Assembly: GCA_963971575.1 (NCBI GenBank)
Contig: OZ020618.1
Coordinates: forward strand, 31,598,731-31,662,730
Length of the DNA stretch: 64,000 bases
Origin: Liopterus haemorrhoidalis
Taxonomy: Eukaryota; Arthropoda; Insecta; Coleoptera; Dytiscidae
Direction: 5' to 3'
Of the stretch, positions 39,736 to 54,100 are shown piece after piece (position 1 is the first letter of the stretch; each line of letters starts with the position of its first letter). A program made the position numbers and the translations under genes. The notes beneath the pieces were generated by a model. That model was not told the origin of the DNA, did no database searches, and saw only the letters and a list, made by a program, of their open reading frames with translations.

Positions 39736-42664
39736 ATAAATATTTAAAGAGTTATGGCGAGAAAACTTTAAATGTTAAAATTTAAGTATCTCCTTTATTA
39801 TTGACTACACAGAAAAAACTGTACTATAAAAATTGTTTGTAATTAATAGGCAAAGCTTTTATTTATATACAATTTTTTGATTGGAATATTATTTAAAAAG
39901 TTAAAGCGGGAAAACTTTTTAAGGTGCGTAATGGTAGGTTAGAATAGGTTAGGTTAGGTTAGGTTAGGTTTGGTTAGGTAAGGTAAGGTTATTAGGTAAG
40001 TTATTAGGTTAGGATTAATATTTAAAGAGTTATGGCGGGAAAACTTTTAAGGTTAAAATTTAATTATCTCCCTTGTTATTGACTTTACAGAAAAAACATG
40101 TATAACAAATATTGTTTGAAATTATTAGACAAATCTTTTATTTAAATACAATTTTTTGATTGGATTAATATTTAAAGAGTACTGTCGGGAAAACTTTAAA
40201 TGTTAAAATTTAAGAATGACCCTTATTATTGACTTTACAGAAAAAAATGTATTATAAATATTGTTTGAAATTAATAGGCAAAGCTTTTATTTAAGTACAA
40301 TTTCTTGATTGGAATATTACCTAAAGAGTTAAAGCGGGAAAACTTTTAAAGTTAGGTTAGGTTAGGTTAGGTTAGGTTAGGTTAGGTAAGGTTAGGTTAG
40401 GTTAGGTTAGGTAAGGTTAGGTAAGGTTAGGTTAGGTTAGGTTAGGTAAGGTTAGGTTAGGTTAGGTTAGGTAAGGTTAGGTTAGGTTAGGTTATTAGGT
40501 TAGTTATTAGGTTAAAATTAATATTTAAAGAGTTATGGCGGGAAAACTTTTAAGGTTAAAATTTAATTATCTCCCTTATTATTGACTTTACAGAAAAAAA
40601 ATGTATAACAAATATTGTTTGAAATTAATACACAAATCTTTTATTTAAATACAATTTTTTGATTGGATTTATATTTAAAGAGTTATGGCGGGAAAATTTT
40701 AATGTTAAAATTTAATTATCTCATTTATTATTGACTTAACAGAAAAAAATGTGTAACAAATATTTTAAATTTATTAGACAAATCCTTTACTAAAATATAA
40801 TTTTTTGATTGGAATAATATTTAAAGAGTTATGTCGGGAAAACTTTTAAGGTTAAAATTCAAGTATCTCCCTTATTATTGACTTTACAGAAAAAAATGTG
40901 TAACAAATATTTTGAATTTATTAGACAAATCCTTTATTAAAATATAATTTTTTGATTGGAATAATATTTAAAGAGTTATGGCGGGAAAACTTTTAAGGTT
41001 AAAATTCAAGTATCTCCCTTATTATTGACTTTACAGAAAAAAATGTGGAACAAATATTGTTTGAAATTAATAGGCAATTCTTTTATTATTTTACAATTTT
41101 TTGAGTGGATAAATATTTAAAGAGTTATGGCGAGAAAACTTTAAATGTTAAAATTTAAGTATCTCCTTTATTATTGACTACACAGAAAAAACTGTACTAT
41201 AAAAATTGTTTGTAATTAATAGGCAAAGCTTTTATTTATATACAATTTTTTGATTGGAATATTATTTAAAAAGTTAAAGCGGGAAAACTTTTTAAGGTGC
41301 GTAATGGTAGGTTAGAATAGGTTAGGTTAGGTTAGGTTAGGTTTGGTTAGGTAAGGTAAGGTTATTAGGTAAGTTATTAGGTTAGGATTAATATTTAAAG
41401 AGTTATGGCGGGAAAACTTTTAAGGTTAAAATTTAATTATCTCCCTTGTTATTGACTTTACAGAAAAAACATGTATTACAAATATTGTTTGAAATTATTA
41501 GACAAATCTTTTATTTAAATACAATTTTTTGATTGGATTAATATTTAAAGAGTACTGTCGGGAAAACTTTAAATGTTAAAATTTAAGAATGACCCTTATT
41601 ATTGACTTTACAGAAAAAAATGTATTATAAATATTGTTTGAAATTAATAGGCAAAGCTTTTATTTAAGTACAATTTCTTGATTGGAATATTACTTAAAGA
41701 GTTAAAGCGGGAAAACTTTTAAAGTTAGGTTAGGTTAGGTTAGGTTAGGTTAGGTTAGGTTAGGTTAGGTTAGGTTAGGTAAGGTTAGGTAAGGTTAGGT
41801 TAGGTTAGGTTAGGTAAGGTTAGGTTAGGTTAGGTTAGGTAAGGTTAGGTTAGGTTAGGTTATTAGGTTAGTTATTAGGTTAAAATTAATATTTAAAGAG
41901 TTATGGCGGGAAAACTTTTAAGGTTAAAATTTAATTATCTCCCTTATTATTGACTTTACAGAAAAAAAATGTATAACAAATATTGTTTGAAATTAATACA
42001 CAAATCTTTTATTTAAATACAATTTTTTGATTGGATTTATATTTAAAGAGTTATGGCGGGAAAATTTTAATGTTAAAATTTAATTATCTCATTTATTATT
42101 GACTTAACAGAAAAAAATGTGTAACAAATATTTTAAATTTATTAGACAAATCCTTTACTAAAATATAATTTTTTGATTGGAATAATATTTAAAGAGTTAT
42201 GTCGGGAAAACTTTTAAGGTTAAAATTCAAGTATCTCCCTTATTATTGACTTTACAGAAAAAAATGTGTAACAAATATTTTGAATTTATTAGACAAATCC
42301 TTTATTAAAATATAATTTTTTGATTGGAATAATATTTAAAGAGTTATGGCGGGAAAACTTTTAAGGTTAAAATTCAAGTATCTCCCTTATTATTGACTTT
42401 ACAGAAAAAAATGTGGAACAAATATTGTTTGAAATTAATAGGCAATTCTTTTATTATTTTACAATTTTTTGAGTGGATAAATATTTAAAGAGTTATGGCG
42501 AGAAAACTTTAAATGTTAAAATTTAAGTATCTCCTTTATTATTGACTACACAGAAAAAACTGTACTATAAAAATTGTTTGTAATTAATAGGCAAAGCTTT
42601 TATTTATATACAATTTTTTGATTGGAATATTATTTAAAAAGTTAAAGCGGGAAAACTTTTTAAG

Positions 42665-45600
42665 GTGCGTAATGGTAGGTTAGAATAGGTTAGGTTAGGT
42701 TAGGTTAGGTTTGGTTAGGTAAGGTAAGGTTATTAGGTAAGTTATTAGGTTAGGATTAATATTTAAAGAGTTATGGCGGGAAAACTTTTAAGGTTAAAAT
42801 TTAATTATCTCCCTTGTTATTGACTTTACAGAAAAAACATGTATTACAAATATTGTTTGAAATTATTAGACAAATCTTTTATTTAAATACAATTTTTTGA
42901 TTGGATTAATATTTAAAGAGTACTGTCGGGAAAACTTTAAATGTTAAAATTTAAGAATGACCCTTATTATTGACTTTACAGAAAAAAATGTATTATAAAT
43001 ATTGTTTGAAATTAATAGGCAAAGCTTTTATTTAAGTACAATTTCTTGATTGGAATATTACTTAAAGAGTTAAAGCGGGAAAACTTTTAAAGTTAGGTTA
43101 GGTTAGGTTAGGTTAGGTTAGGTTAAGTTAGGTTAGGTTAGGTAAGGTTAGGTAAGGTGAGGTTAGGTTAGGTTAGGTAAGGTTAGGTTAGGTTAGGTTA
43201 GGTAAGGTTAGGTTGTGTTAAATTATTAGGTTAGTTATTAGGTTAGGATTAATATTGTAAGAGTTATGGCGGGAAAACTTTTAAGGTTAAAATTTAATTA
43301 TCTCCCTAATTATTGACTTTACAGAAAAAAAATGTATAACAAATATTGTTTGAAATTAAAAGACAAATCTTTTATTTAAATACAATTTTTTGATTGGATT
43401 TATATTTAAAGAGTTATGGCGGGAAAATTTTAATGTTAAAATTTAATTATCTCATTTATTATTAAATTAACAGAAAAAAATGTGTAACAAATATTTTAAA
43501 TTTATTTGACAAATCCTTTATTAAAATATATTTTTTTGATTGGAATAATATTTATAGAGTTATGTCGGGAAAACTTTTAAGGTTAAAATTCAAGTATCTT
43601 CCTTATTATTGACTTTACAGAAAAAAATGTGTAACAAATATTTTGAATTTATTAGACAAATCCTTTACTTAAATATAATTTTTTGATTGGAATAATATTT
43701 AAAGAGTTATGGCGGGAAAACTTTTAAGGTTAAAATTCAAGTATCTCCCTTATTATTGACTTTACAGAAAAAAATGTGGAACAAATATTGTTTGAAATTA
43801 ATAGGCAATTCTTTTATTATTTTACAATTTTTTGAGTGGATAAATATTTCAAGAGTTATGGCGAGAAAACTTTAAATGTTAAAATTTAAGTATCTCCTTT
43901 ATTATTGACTTCACAGAAAAAACTGTACTATAAAAATTGTTTGTAATTAATAGGCAAAGCTTTTATTTATATACAATTTTTTGATTGGATATTATTTAAA
44001 AAGTTAAAGCGGGAAAACTTTTTAAGGTGCGTAAGGGTAGGTTAGAATAGGTTAGGTTAGGTTAGGTTAGGTTTGGTTAGGTAAGGTAAGGTTATTAGGT
44101 AAGTTATTAGGTTAGGATTAATATTTAAAGAGTTATGGCGGGAAAACTTTTAAGGTTAAAATTTAATTATCTCCCTTGTTATAGACTTTACAGAAAAAAC
44201 ATGTATAACAAATATTGTTTGAAATTATTAGACAAATCTTTTATTAAAATACAATTTTTTGATTGGATTAATATTTAAAGAGTACTGGCGGGAAAACTTT
44301 AAATGTTAAAATTTAAGAATGACCCTTATTATTGACTTTACAGAAAAAAATGTATTATAAATATTGTTTGAAATTAATAGGCAAAGCTTTTATTTAAGTA
44401 CAATTTCTTGATTGGAATATTACTTAAAGAGTTAAAGCGGGAAAACTTTTAAAGTTAGGTTAGGTTAGGTTAGGTTAGGTAAGGTTAGGTTAGGTTAGGT
44501 TAGGTAAGGTTAGGTAAGGTTAGGTTAGGTTAGGTAAGGTTAGGTTAGGTTAGGTTAGGTAAGGTTAGGTTAGGTTAGGTTATTAGGTTAGTTATTAGGT
44601 TAGGATTAATATTTTAAGAGTTAGGGCGGGAAAACTTTTAAGGTTAAAATTTAATTATCTCCCTTATTATTGACTTTACAGAAAAAAAATGTATAACAAA
44701 TATTGTTTGAAATTAATAGACAAATCTTTTATTTAAATACAATTTTTTGATTGGATTTATATTTAAAGAGTTATGGCGGGAAAATTTTAATGTTAAAATT
44801 TAATTATCTCATTAATTATTGACTTAACAGAAAAAAATGTGTAACAAATATTTTTAATTTATTAGACAAATCCTTTATTAAAATATAATTTTTTGATTGG
44901 AATAATATTTAAAGAGTTATGTCGGGAAAACTTTTAAGGTTAAAATTCAAGTATCTCCCTTATTATTGACTTAACAGAAAAAAATGTAGAACAAATATTG
45001 TTTGAAATTAATAGGCAATTCTTTTATTATTTTACAATTTTTTGAGTGGATAAATATTTAAAGAGTTATGGCGAGAAAACTTTAAATGTTAAAATTTAAG
45101 TATCTCCTTTATTATTGACTTCACAGAAAAAAATGTACAATAAAAATTGTTTGAAATTAATAGGCAAAGCTTTTATTTATTAACAATTTTTTGATTGGAA
45201 TATTATTTAAAAAGTTAAAGCGGGAAAACTTTTTAAGGTGCGTTAGGGTAGGTTAGAATAGGTTAGGTTAGGTTAGGTTAGGTTTGGTTAGGTAAGGTAA
45301 GGTTATTAGGTAAGTTATTAGGTTAGGATTAATATTTAAAGAGTTATGGCGGGAAAACTTTTAAGGTTAAAATTTAATTATCTCCCTTGTTATTGACTTT
45401 ACAGAAAAAACATGTAAAACAAATATTGTTTGAAATTATTAGACAAATCTTTTATTTAAATACAATTTTTTGATTGGATTAATATTTAAAGAGTACTGGC
45501 GGGAAAACTTTAAATGTTAAAATTTAAGAATCACCCTTATTATTGACTTTACAGAAAAAAATGTATTATAAATATTGTTTGAAATTAATAGGCAAAGCTT

Positions 45601-46585
45601 TTATTTAAGTACAATTTCTTGATTGGAATATTACTTAAAGAGTTAAAGCGGGAAAACTTTTAAAGTTAGGTTAGGTTAGGTTAGGTTAGGTTAGGTTAGG
45701 TAAGGTTAGGTAAGGTTAGGTTAGGTTAGGTTAGGTAAGGTTAGGTTAGGTTAGGTTAGGTAAGGTTAGGTTAGGTTAGGTTATTAGGTTAGTTATTAGG
45801 TTAAAATTAATATTTAAAGAGTTATGGCGGGAAAACTTTTAAGGTTAAAATTTAATTATCTCCCTTATTATTGACTTTACAGAAAAAAAATGTATAACAA
45901 ATATTGTTTGAAATTAATACACAAATCTTTTATTTAAATACAATTTTTTGATTGGATTTATATTTAAAGAGTTATGGCGGGAAAATTTTAATGTTAAAAT
46001 TTAATTATCTCATTTATTATTGACTTAACAGAAAAAAATGTGTAACAAATATTTTAAATTTATTAGACAAATCCTTTACTAAAATATAATTTTTTGATTG
46101 GAATAATATTTAAAGAGTTATGTCGGGAAAACTTTTAAGGTTAAAATTCAAGTATCTCCCTTATTATTGACTTTACAGAAAAAAATGTGTAACAAATATT
46201 TTGAATTTATTAGACAAATCCTTTATTAAAATATAATTTTTTGATTGGAATAATATTTAAAGAGTTATGGCGGGAAAACTTTTAAGGTTAAAATTCAAGT
46301 ATCTCCCTTATTATTGACTTTACAGAAAAAAATGTGGAACAAATATTGTTTGAAATTAATAGGCAATTCTTTTATTATTTTACAATTTTTTGAGTGGATA
46401 AATATTTAAAGAGTTATGGCGAGAAAACTTTAAATGTTAAAATTTAAGTATCTCCTTTATTATTGACTACACAGAAAAAACTGTACTATAAAAATTGTTT
46501 GTAATTAATAGGCAAAGCTTTTATTTATATACAATTTTTTGATTGGAATATTATTTAAAAAGTTAAAGCGGGAAAACTTTTTAAG
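42665..46585 (+). repeat. 3,921-bp trimer super-repeat, copy 1
   Basis: Three HORs in the order AATGG, AAGGG, TAGGG (anchors 42665, 44027, 45238) recur at 46586, 47949 and 49160, offset 3,921-3,922 bp. Long tracts 43093, 44455 and 45666 match 47014, 48377 and 49588. One base is missing at about 43989 (TTGATTGGATATTA instead of TTGATTGGAATATTA), which accounts for the 1-bp difference. Confidence 0.87.
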
Positions 46586-49500
46586 GTGCGTAATGGTAGG
46601 TTAGAATAGGTTAGGTTAGGTTAGGTTAGGTTTGGTTAGGTAAGGTAAGGTTATTAGGTAAGTTATTAGGTTAGGATTAATATTTAAAGAGTTATGGCGG
46701 GAAAACTTTTAAGGTTAAAATTTAATTATCTCCCTTGTTATTGACTTTACAGAAAAAACATGTATTACAAATATTGTTTGAAATTATTAGACAAATCTTT
46801 TATTTAAATACAATTTTTTGATTGGATTAATATTTAAAGAGTACTGTCGGGAAAACTTTAAATGTTAAAATTTAAGAATGACCCTTATTATTGACTTTAC
46901 AGAAAAAAATGTATTATAAATATTGTTTGAAATTAATAGGCAAAGCTTTTATTTAAGTACAATTTCTTGATTGGAATATTACTTAAAGAGTTAAAGCGGG
47001 AAAACTTTTAAAGTTAGGTTAGGTTAGGTTAGGTTAGGTTAGGTTAAGTTAGGTTAGGTTAGGTAAGGTTAGGTAAGGTGAGGTTAGGTTAGGTTAGGTA
47101 AGGTTAGGTTAGGTTAGGTTAGGTAAGGTTAGGTTGTGTTAAATTATTAGGTTAGTTATTAGGTTAGGATTAATATTGTAAGAGTTATGGCGGGAAAACT
47201 TTTAAGGTTAAAATTTAATTATCTCCCTAATTATTGACTTTACAGAAAAAAAATGTATAACAAATATTGTTTGAAATTAAAAGACAAATCTTTTATTTAA
47301 ATACAATTTTTTGATTGGATTTATATTTAAAGAGTTATGGCGGGAAAATTTTAATGTTAAAATTTAATTATCTCATTTATTATTAAATTAACAGAAAAAA
47401 ATGTGTAACAAATATTTTAAATTTATTTGACAAATCCTTTATTAAAATATATTTTTTTGATTGGAATAATATTTATAGAGTTATGTCGGGAAAACTTTTA
47501 AGGTTAAAATTCAAGTATCTTCCTTATTATTGACTTTACAGAAAAAAATGTGTAACAAATATTTTGAATTTATTAGACAAATCCTTTACTTAAATATAAT
47601 TTTTTGATTGGAATAATATTTAAAGAGTTATGGCGGGAAAACTTTTAAGGTTAAAATTCAAGTATCTCCCTTATTATTGACTTTACAGAAAAAAATGTGG
47701 AACAAATATTGTTTGAAATTAATAGGCAATTCTTTTATTATTTTACAATTTTTTGAGTGGATAAATATTTCAAGAGTTATGGCGAGAAAACTTTAAATGT
47801 TAAAATTTAAGTATCTCCTTTATTATTGACTTCACAGAAAAAACTGTACTATAAAATTTGTTTGTAATTAATAGGCAAAGCTTTTATTTATATACAATTT
47901 TTTGATTGGAATATTATTTAAAAAGTTAAAGCGGGAAAACTTTTTAAGGTGCGTAAGGGTAGGTTAGAATAGGTTAGGTTAGGTTAGGTTAGGTTTGGTT
48001 AGGTAAGGTAAGGTTATTAGGTAAGTTATTAGGTTAGGATTAATATTTAAAGAGTTATGGCGGGAAAACTTTTAAGGTTAAAATTTAATTATCTCCCTTG
48101 TTATAGACTTTACAGAAAAAACATGTATAACAAATATTGTTTGAAATTATTAGACAAATCTTTTATTTAAATACAATTTTTTGATTGGATTAATATTTAA
48201 AGAGTACTGGCGGGAAAACTTTAAATGTTAAAATTTAAGACTGACCCTTATTATTGACTTTACAGAAAAAAATGTATTATAAATATTGTTTGAAATTAAT
48301 AGGCAAAGCTTTTATTTAAGTACAATTTCTTGATTGGAATATTACTTAAAGAGTTAAAGCGGGAAAACTTTTAAAGTTAGGTTAGGTTAGGTTAGGTTAG
48401 GTAAGGTTAGGTTAGGTTAGGTTAGGTAAGGTTAGGTAAGGTTAGGTTAGGTTAGGTAAGGTTAGGTTAGGTAAGGTTAGGTAAGGTTAGGTTAGGTTAG
48501 GTTATTAGGTTAGTTATTAGGTTAGGATTAATATTTTAAGAGTTAGGGCGGGAAAACTTTTAAGGTTAAAATTTAATTATCTCCCTTATTATTGACTTTA
48601 CAGAAAAAAAATGTATAACAAATATTGTTTGAAATTAATAGACAAATCTTTTATTTAAATACAATTTTTTGATTGGATTTATATTTAAAGAGTTATGGCG
48701 GGAAAATTTTAATGTTAAAATTTAATTATCTCATTAATTATTGACTTAACAGAAAAAAATGTGTAACAAATATTTTTAATTTATTAGACAAATCCTTTAT
48801 TAAAATATAATTTTTTGATTGGAATAATATTTAAAGAGTTATGTCGGGAAAACTTTTAAGGTTAAAATTCAAGTATCTCCCTTATTATTGACTTAACAGA
48901 AAAAAATGTAGAACAAATATTGTTTGAAATTAATAGGCAATTCTTTTATTATTTTACAATTTTTTGAGTGGATAAATATTTAAAGAGTTATGGCGAGAAA
49001 ACTTTAAATGTTAAAATTTAAGTATCTCCTTTATTATTGACTTCACAGAAAAAAATGTACAATAAAAATTGTTTGAAATTAATAGGCAAAGCTTTTATTT
49101 ATTAACAATTTTTTGATTGGAATATTATTTAAAAAGTTAAAGCGGGAAAACTTTTTAAGGTGCGTTAGGGTAGGTTAGAATAGGTTAGGTTAGGTTAGGT
49201 TAGGTTTGGTTAGGTAAGGTAAGGTTATTAGGTAAGTTATTAGGTTAGGATTAATATTTAAAGAGTTATGGCGGGAAAACTTTTAAGGTTAAAATTTAAT
49301 TATCTCCCTTGTTATTGACTTTACAGAAAAAACATGTAAAACAAATATTGTTTGAAATTATTAGACAAATCTTTTATTTAAATACAATTTTTTGATTGGA
49401 TTAATATTTAAAGAGTACTGGCGGGAAAACTTTAAATGTTAAAATTTAAGAATCACCCTTATTATTGACTTTACAGAAAAAAATGTATTATAAATATTGT

Positions 49501-50507
49501 TTGAAATTAATAGGCAAAGCTTTTATTTAAGTACAATTTCTTGATTGGAATATTACTTAAAGAGTTAAAGCGGGAAAACTTTTAAAGTTAGGTTAGGTTA
49601 GGTTAGGTTAGGTTAGGTTAGGTAAGGTTAGGTAAGGTTAGGTTAGGTTAGGTTAGGTAAGGTTAGGTTAGGTTAGGTTAGGTAAGGTTAGGTTAGGTTA
49701 GGTTATTAGGTTAGTTATTAGGTTAAAATTAATATTTAAAGAGTTATGGCGGGAAAACTTTTAAGGTTAAAATTTAATTATCTCCCTTATTATTGACTTT
49801 ACAGAAAAAAAATGTATAACAAATATTGTTTGAAATTAATACACAAATCTTTTATTTAAATACAATTTTTTGATTGGATTTATATTTAAAGAGTTATGGC
49901 GGGAAAATTTTAATGTTAAAATTTAATTATCTCATTTATTATTGACTTAACAGAAAAAAATGTGTAACAAATATTTTAAATTTATTAGACAAATCCTTTA
50001 CTAAAATATAATTTTTTGATTGGAATAATATTTAAAGAGTTATGTCGGGAAAACTTTTAAGGTTAAAATTCAAGTATCTCCCTTATTATTGACTTTACAG
50101 AAAAAAATGTGTAACAAATATTTTGAATTTATTAGACAAATCCTTTATTAAAATATAATTTTTTGATTGGAATAATATTTAAAGAGTTATGGCGGGAAAA
50201 CTTTTAAGGTTAAAATTCAAGTATCTCCCTTATTATTGACTTTACAGAAAAAAATGTGGAACAAATATTGTTTGAAATTAATAGGCAATTCTTTTATTAT
50301 TTTACAATTTTTTGAGTGGATAAATATTTAAAGAGTTATGGCGAGAAAACTTTAAATGTTAAAATTTAAGTATCTCCTTTATTATTGACTACACAGAAAA
50401 AACTGTACTATAAAAATTGTTTGTAATTAATAGGCAAAGCTTTTATTTATATACAATTTTTTGATTGGAATATTATTTAAAAAGTTAAAGCGGGAAAACT
50501 TTTTAAG
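46586..50507 (+). repeat. 3,922-bp trimer super-repeat, copy 2
   Basis: This copy has the same class order as the preceding one. Private changes include AAAATTTG near 47856, AAGACTGACCC near 48238 and a rearranged TAAGG pattern in the tract at 48377. A further AATGG unit starts at 50508 at the expected spacing, but its long tract is of the type seen at 48377. Confidence 0.85.
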
Positions 50508-50935
50508 GTGCGTAATGGTAGGTTAGAATAGGTTAGGTTAGGTTAGGTTAGGTTTGGTTAGGTAAGGTAAGGTTATTAGGTAAGTTATTAGGTTAGGATT
50601 AATATTTAAAGAGTTATGGCGGGAAAACTTTTAAGGTTAAAATTTAATTATCTCCCTTGTTATTGACTTTACAGAAAAAACATGTATTACAAATATTGTT
50701 TGAAATTATTAGACAAATCTTTTATTTAAATACAATTTTTTGATTGGATTAATATTTAAAGAGTACTGTCGGGAAAACTTTAAATGTTAAAATTTAAGAA
50801 TGACCCTTATTATTGACTTTACAGAAAAAAATGTATTATAAATATTGTTTGAAATTAATAGGCAAAGCTTTTATTTAAGTACAATTTCTTGATTGGAATA
50901 TTACTTAAAGAGTTAAAGCGGGAAAACTTTTAAAG

Positions 50936-51190
50936 TTAGGTTAGGTTAGGTTAGGTTAGGTAAGGTTAGGTTAGGTTAGGTTAGGTAAGGTTAGGTAAGG
51001 TTAGGTTAGGTTAGGTAAGGTTAGGTTAGGTAAGGTTAGGTAAGGTTAGGTTAGGTTAGGTTATTAGGTTAGTTATTAGGTTAGGATTAATATTTTAAGA
51101 GTTAGGGCGGGAAAACTTTTAAGGTTAAAATTTAATTATCTCCCTTATTATTGACTTTACAGAAAAAAAATGTATAACAAATATTGTTTG
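50936..51190 (+). repeat. Exchanged patch carrying a foreign long tract
   Basis: The 150-bp tract at 50936-51085 has the same TTAGG/TAAGG order as the tract at 48377-48526 and is followed by the same ATTTTAAGAGTTAGGGCGG monomer start. The left flank (ACTGTCGGG, GAATGACCC) is of the AATGG class and the right flank returns to the TACACAAATC class. This reads as a short gene-conversion or double-exchange patch that begins in or near the telomere-like tract. Confidence 0.65.
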
Positions 51191-54100
51191 AAATTAATAC
51201 ACAAATCTTTTATTTAAATACAATTTTTTGATTGGATTTATATTTAAAGAGTTATGGCGGGAAAATTTTAATGTTAAAATTTAATTATCTCATTTATTAT
51301 TGACTTAACAGAAAAAAATGTGTAACAAATATTTTAAATTTATTAGACAAATCCTTTACTAAAATATAATTTTTTGATTGGAATAATATTTAAAGAGTTA
51401 TGTCGGGAAAACTTTTAAGGTTAAAATTCAAGTATCTCCCTTATTATTGACTTTACAGAAAAAAATGTGTAACAAATATTTTGAATTTATTAGACAAATC
51501 CTTTATTAAAATATAATTTTTTGATTGGAATAATATTTAAAGAGTTATGGCGGGAAAACTTTTAAGGTTAAAATTCAAGTATCTCCCTTATTATTGACTT
51601 TACAGAAAAAAATGTGGAACAAATATTGTTTGAAATTAATAGGCAATTCTTTTATTAGTTTACAATTTTTTGAGTGGATAAATATTTAAAGAGTTATGGC
51701 GAGAAAACTTTAAATGTTAAAATTTAAGTATCTCCTTTATTATTGACTACACAGAAAAAACTGTACTATAAAAATTGTTTGTAATTAATAGGCAAAGCTT
51801 TTATTTATATACAATTTTTTGATTGGAATATTATTTAAAAAGTTAAAGCGGGAAAACTTTTTAAGGTGCGTAATGGTAGGTTAGAATAGGTTAGGTTAGG
51901 TTAGGTTAGGTTTGGTTAGGTAAGGTAAGGTTATTAGGTAAGTTATTAGGTTAGGATTAATATTTAAAGAGTTATGGCGGGAAAACTTTTAAGGTTAAAA
52001 TTTAATTATCTCCCTTGTTATTGACTTTACAGAAAAAACATGTATTACAAATATTGTTTGAAATTATTAGACAAATCTTTTATTTAAATACAATTTTTTG
52101 ATTGGATTAATATTTAAAGAGTACTGTCGGGAAAACTTTAAATGTTAAAATTTAAGAATGACCCTTATTATTGACTTTACAGAAAAAAATGTATTATAAA
52201 TATTGTTTGAAATTAATAGGCAAAGCTTTTATTTAAGTACAATTTCTTGATTGGAATATTACTTAAAGAGTTAAAGCGGGAAAACTTTTAAAGTTAGGTT
52301 AGGTTAGGTTAGGTTAGGTTAGGTTAAGTTAGGTTAGGTTAGGTAAGGTTAGGTAAGGTGAGGTTAGGTTAGGTTAGGTAAGGTTAGGTTAGGTTAGGTT
52401 AGGTAAGGTTAGGTTGTGTTAAATTATTAGGTTAGTTATTAGGTTAGGATTAATATTGTAAGAGTTATGGCGGGAAAACTTTTAAGGTTAAAATTTAATT
52501 ATCTCCCTAATTATTGACTTTACAGAAAAAAAATGTATAACAAATATTGTTTGAAATTAAAAGACAAATCTTTTATTTAAATACAATTTTTTGATTGGAT
52601 TTATATTTAAAGAGTTATGGCGGGAAAATTTTAATGTTAAAATTTAATTATCTCATTTATTATTAAATTAACAGAAAAAAATGTGTAACAAATATTTTAA
52701 ATTTATTTGACAAATCCTTTATTAAAATATATTTTTTTGATTGGAATAATATTTATAGAGTTATGTCGGGAAAACTTTTAAGGTTAAAATTCAAGTATCT
52801 TCCTTATTATTGACTTTACAGAAAAAAATGTGTAACAAATATTTTGAATTTATTAGACAAATCCTTTACTTAAATATAATTTTTTGATTGGAATAATATT
52901 TAAAGAGTTATGGCGGGAAAACTTTTAAGGTTAAAATTCAAGTATCTCCCTTATTATTGACTTTACAGAAAAAAATGTGGAACAAATATTGTTTGAAATT
53001 AATAGGCAATTCTTTTATTATTTTACAATTTTTTGAGTGGATAAATATTTCAAGAGTTATGGCGAGAAAACTTTAAATGTTAAAATTTAAGTATCTCCTT
53101 TATTATTGACTTCACAGAAAAAACTGTACTATAAAAATTGTTTGTAATTAATAGGCAAAGCTTTTATTTATATACAATTTTTTGATTGGAATATTATTTA
53201 AAAAGTTAAAGCGGGAAAACTTTTTAAGGTGCGTAAGGGTAGGTTAGAATAGGTTAGGTTAGGTTAGGTTAGGTTTGGTTAGGTAAGGTAAGGTTATTAG
53301 GTAAGTTATTAGGTTAGGATTAATATTTAAAGAGTTATGGCGGGAAAACTTTTAAGGTTAAAATTTAATTATCTCCCTTGTTATAGACTTTACAGAAAAA
53401 ACATGTATAACAAATATTGTTTGAAATTATTAGACAAATCTTTTATTAAAATACAATTTTTTGATTGGATTAATATTTAAAGAGTACTGGCGGGAAAACT
53501 TTAAATGTTAAAATTTAAGAATGACCCTTATTATTGACTTTACAGAAAAAAATGTATTATAAATATTGTTTGAAATTAATAGGCAAAGCTTTTATTTAAG
53601 TACAATTTCTTGATTGGAATATTACTTAAAGAGTTAAAGCGGGAAAACTTTTAAAGTTAGGTTAGGTTAGGTTAGGTTAGGTAAGGTTAGGTTAGGTTAG
53701 GTTAGGTAAGGTTAGGTAAGGTTAGGTTAGGTTAGGTAAGGTTAGGTTAGGTTAGGTTAGGTAAGGTTAGGTTAGGTTAGGTTATTAGGTTAGTGATTAG
53801 GTTAGGATTAATATTTTAAGAGTTAGGGCGGGAAAACTTTTAAGGTTAAAATTTAATTATCTCCCTTATTATTGACTTTACAGAAAAAAAATGTATAACA
53901 AATATTGTTTGAAATTAATAGACAAATCTTTTATTTAAATACAATTTTTTGATTGGATTTATATTTAAAGAGTTATGGCGGGAAAATTTTAATGTTAAAA
54001 TTTAATTATCTCATTTATTATTGACTTAACAGAAAAAAATGTGTAACAAATATTTTAAATTTATTAGACAAATCCTTTACTAAAATATAATTTTTTGATT

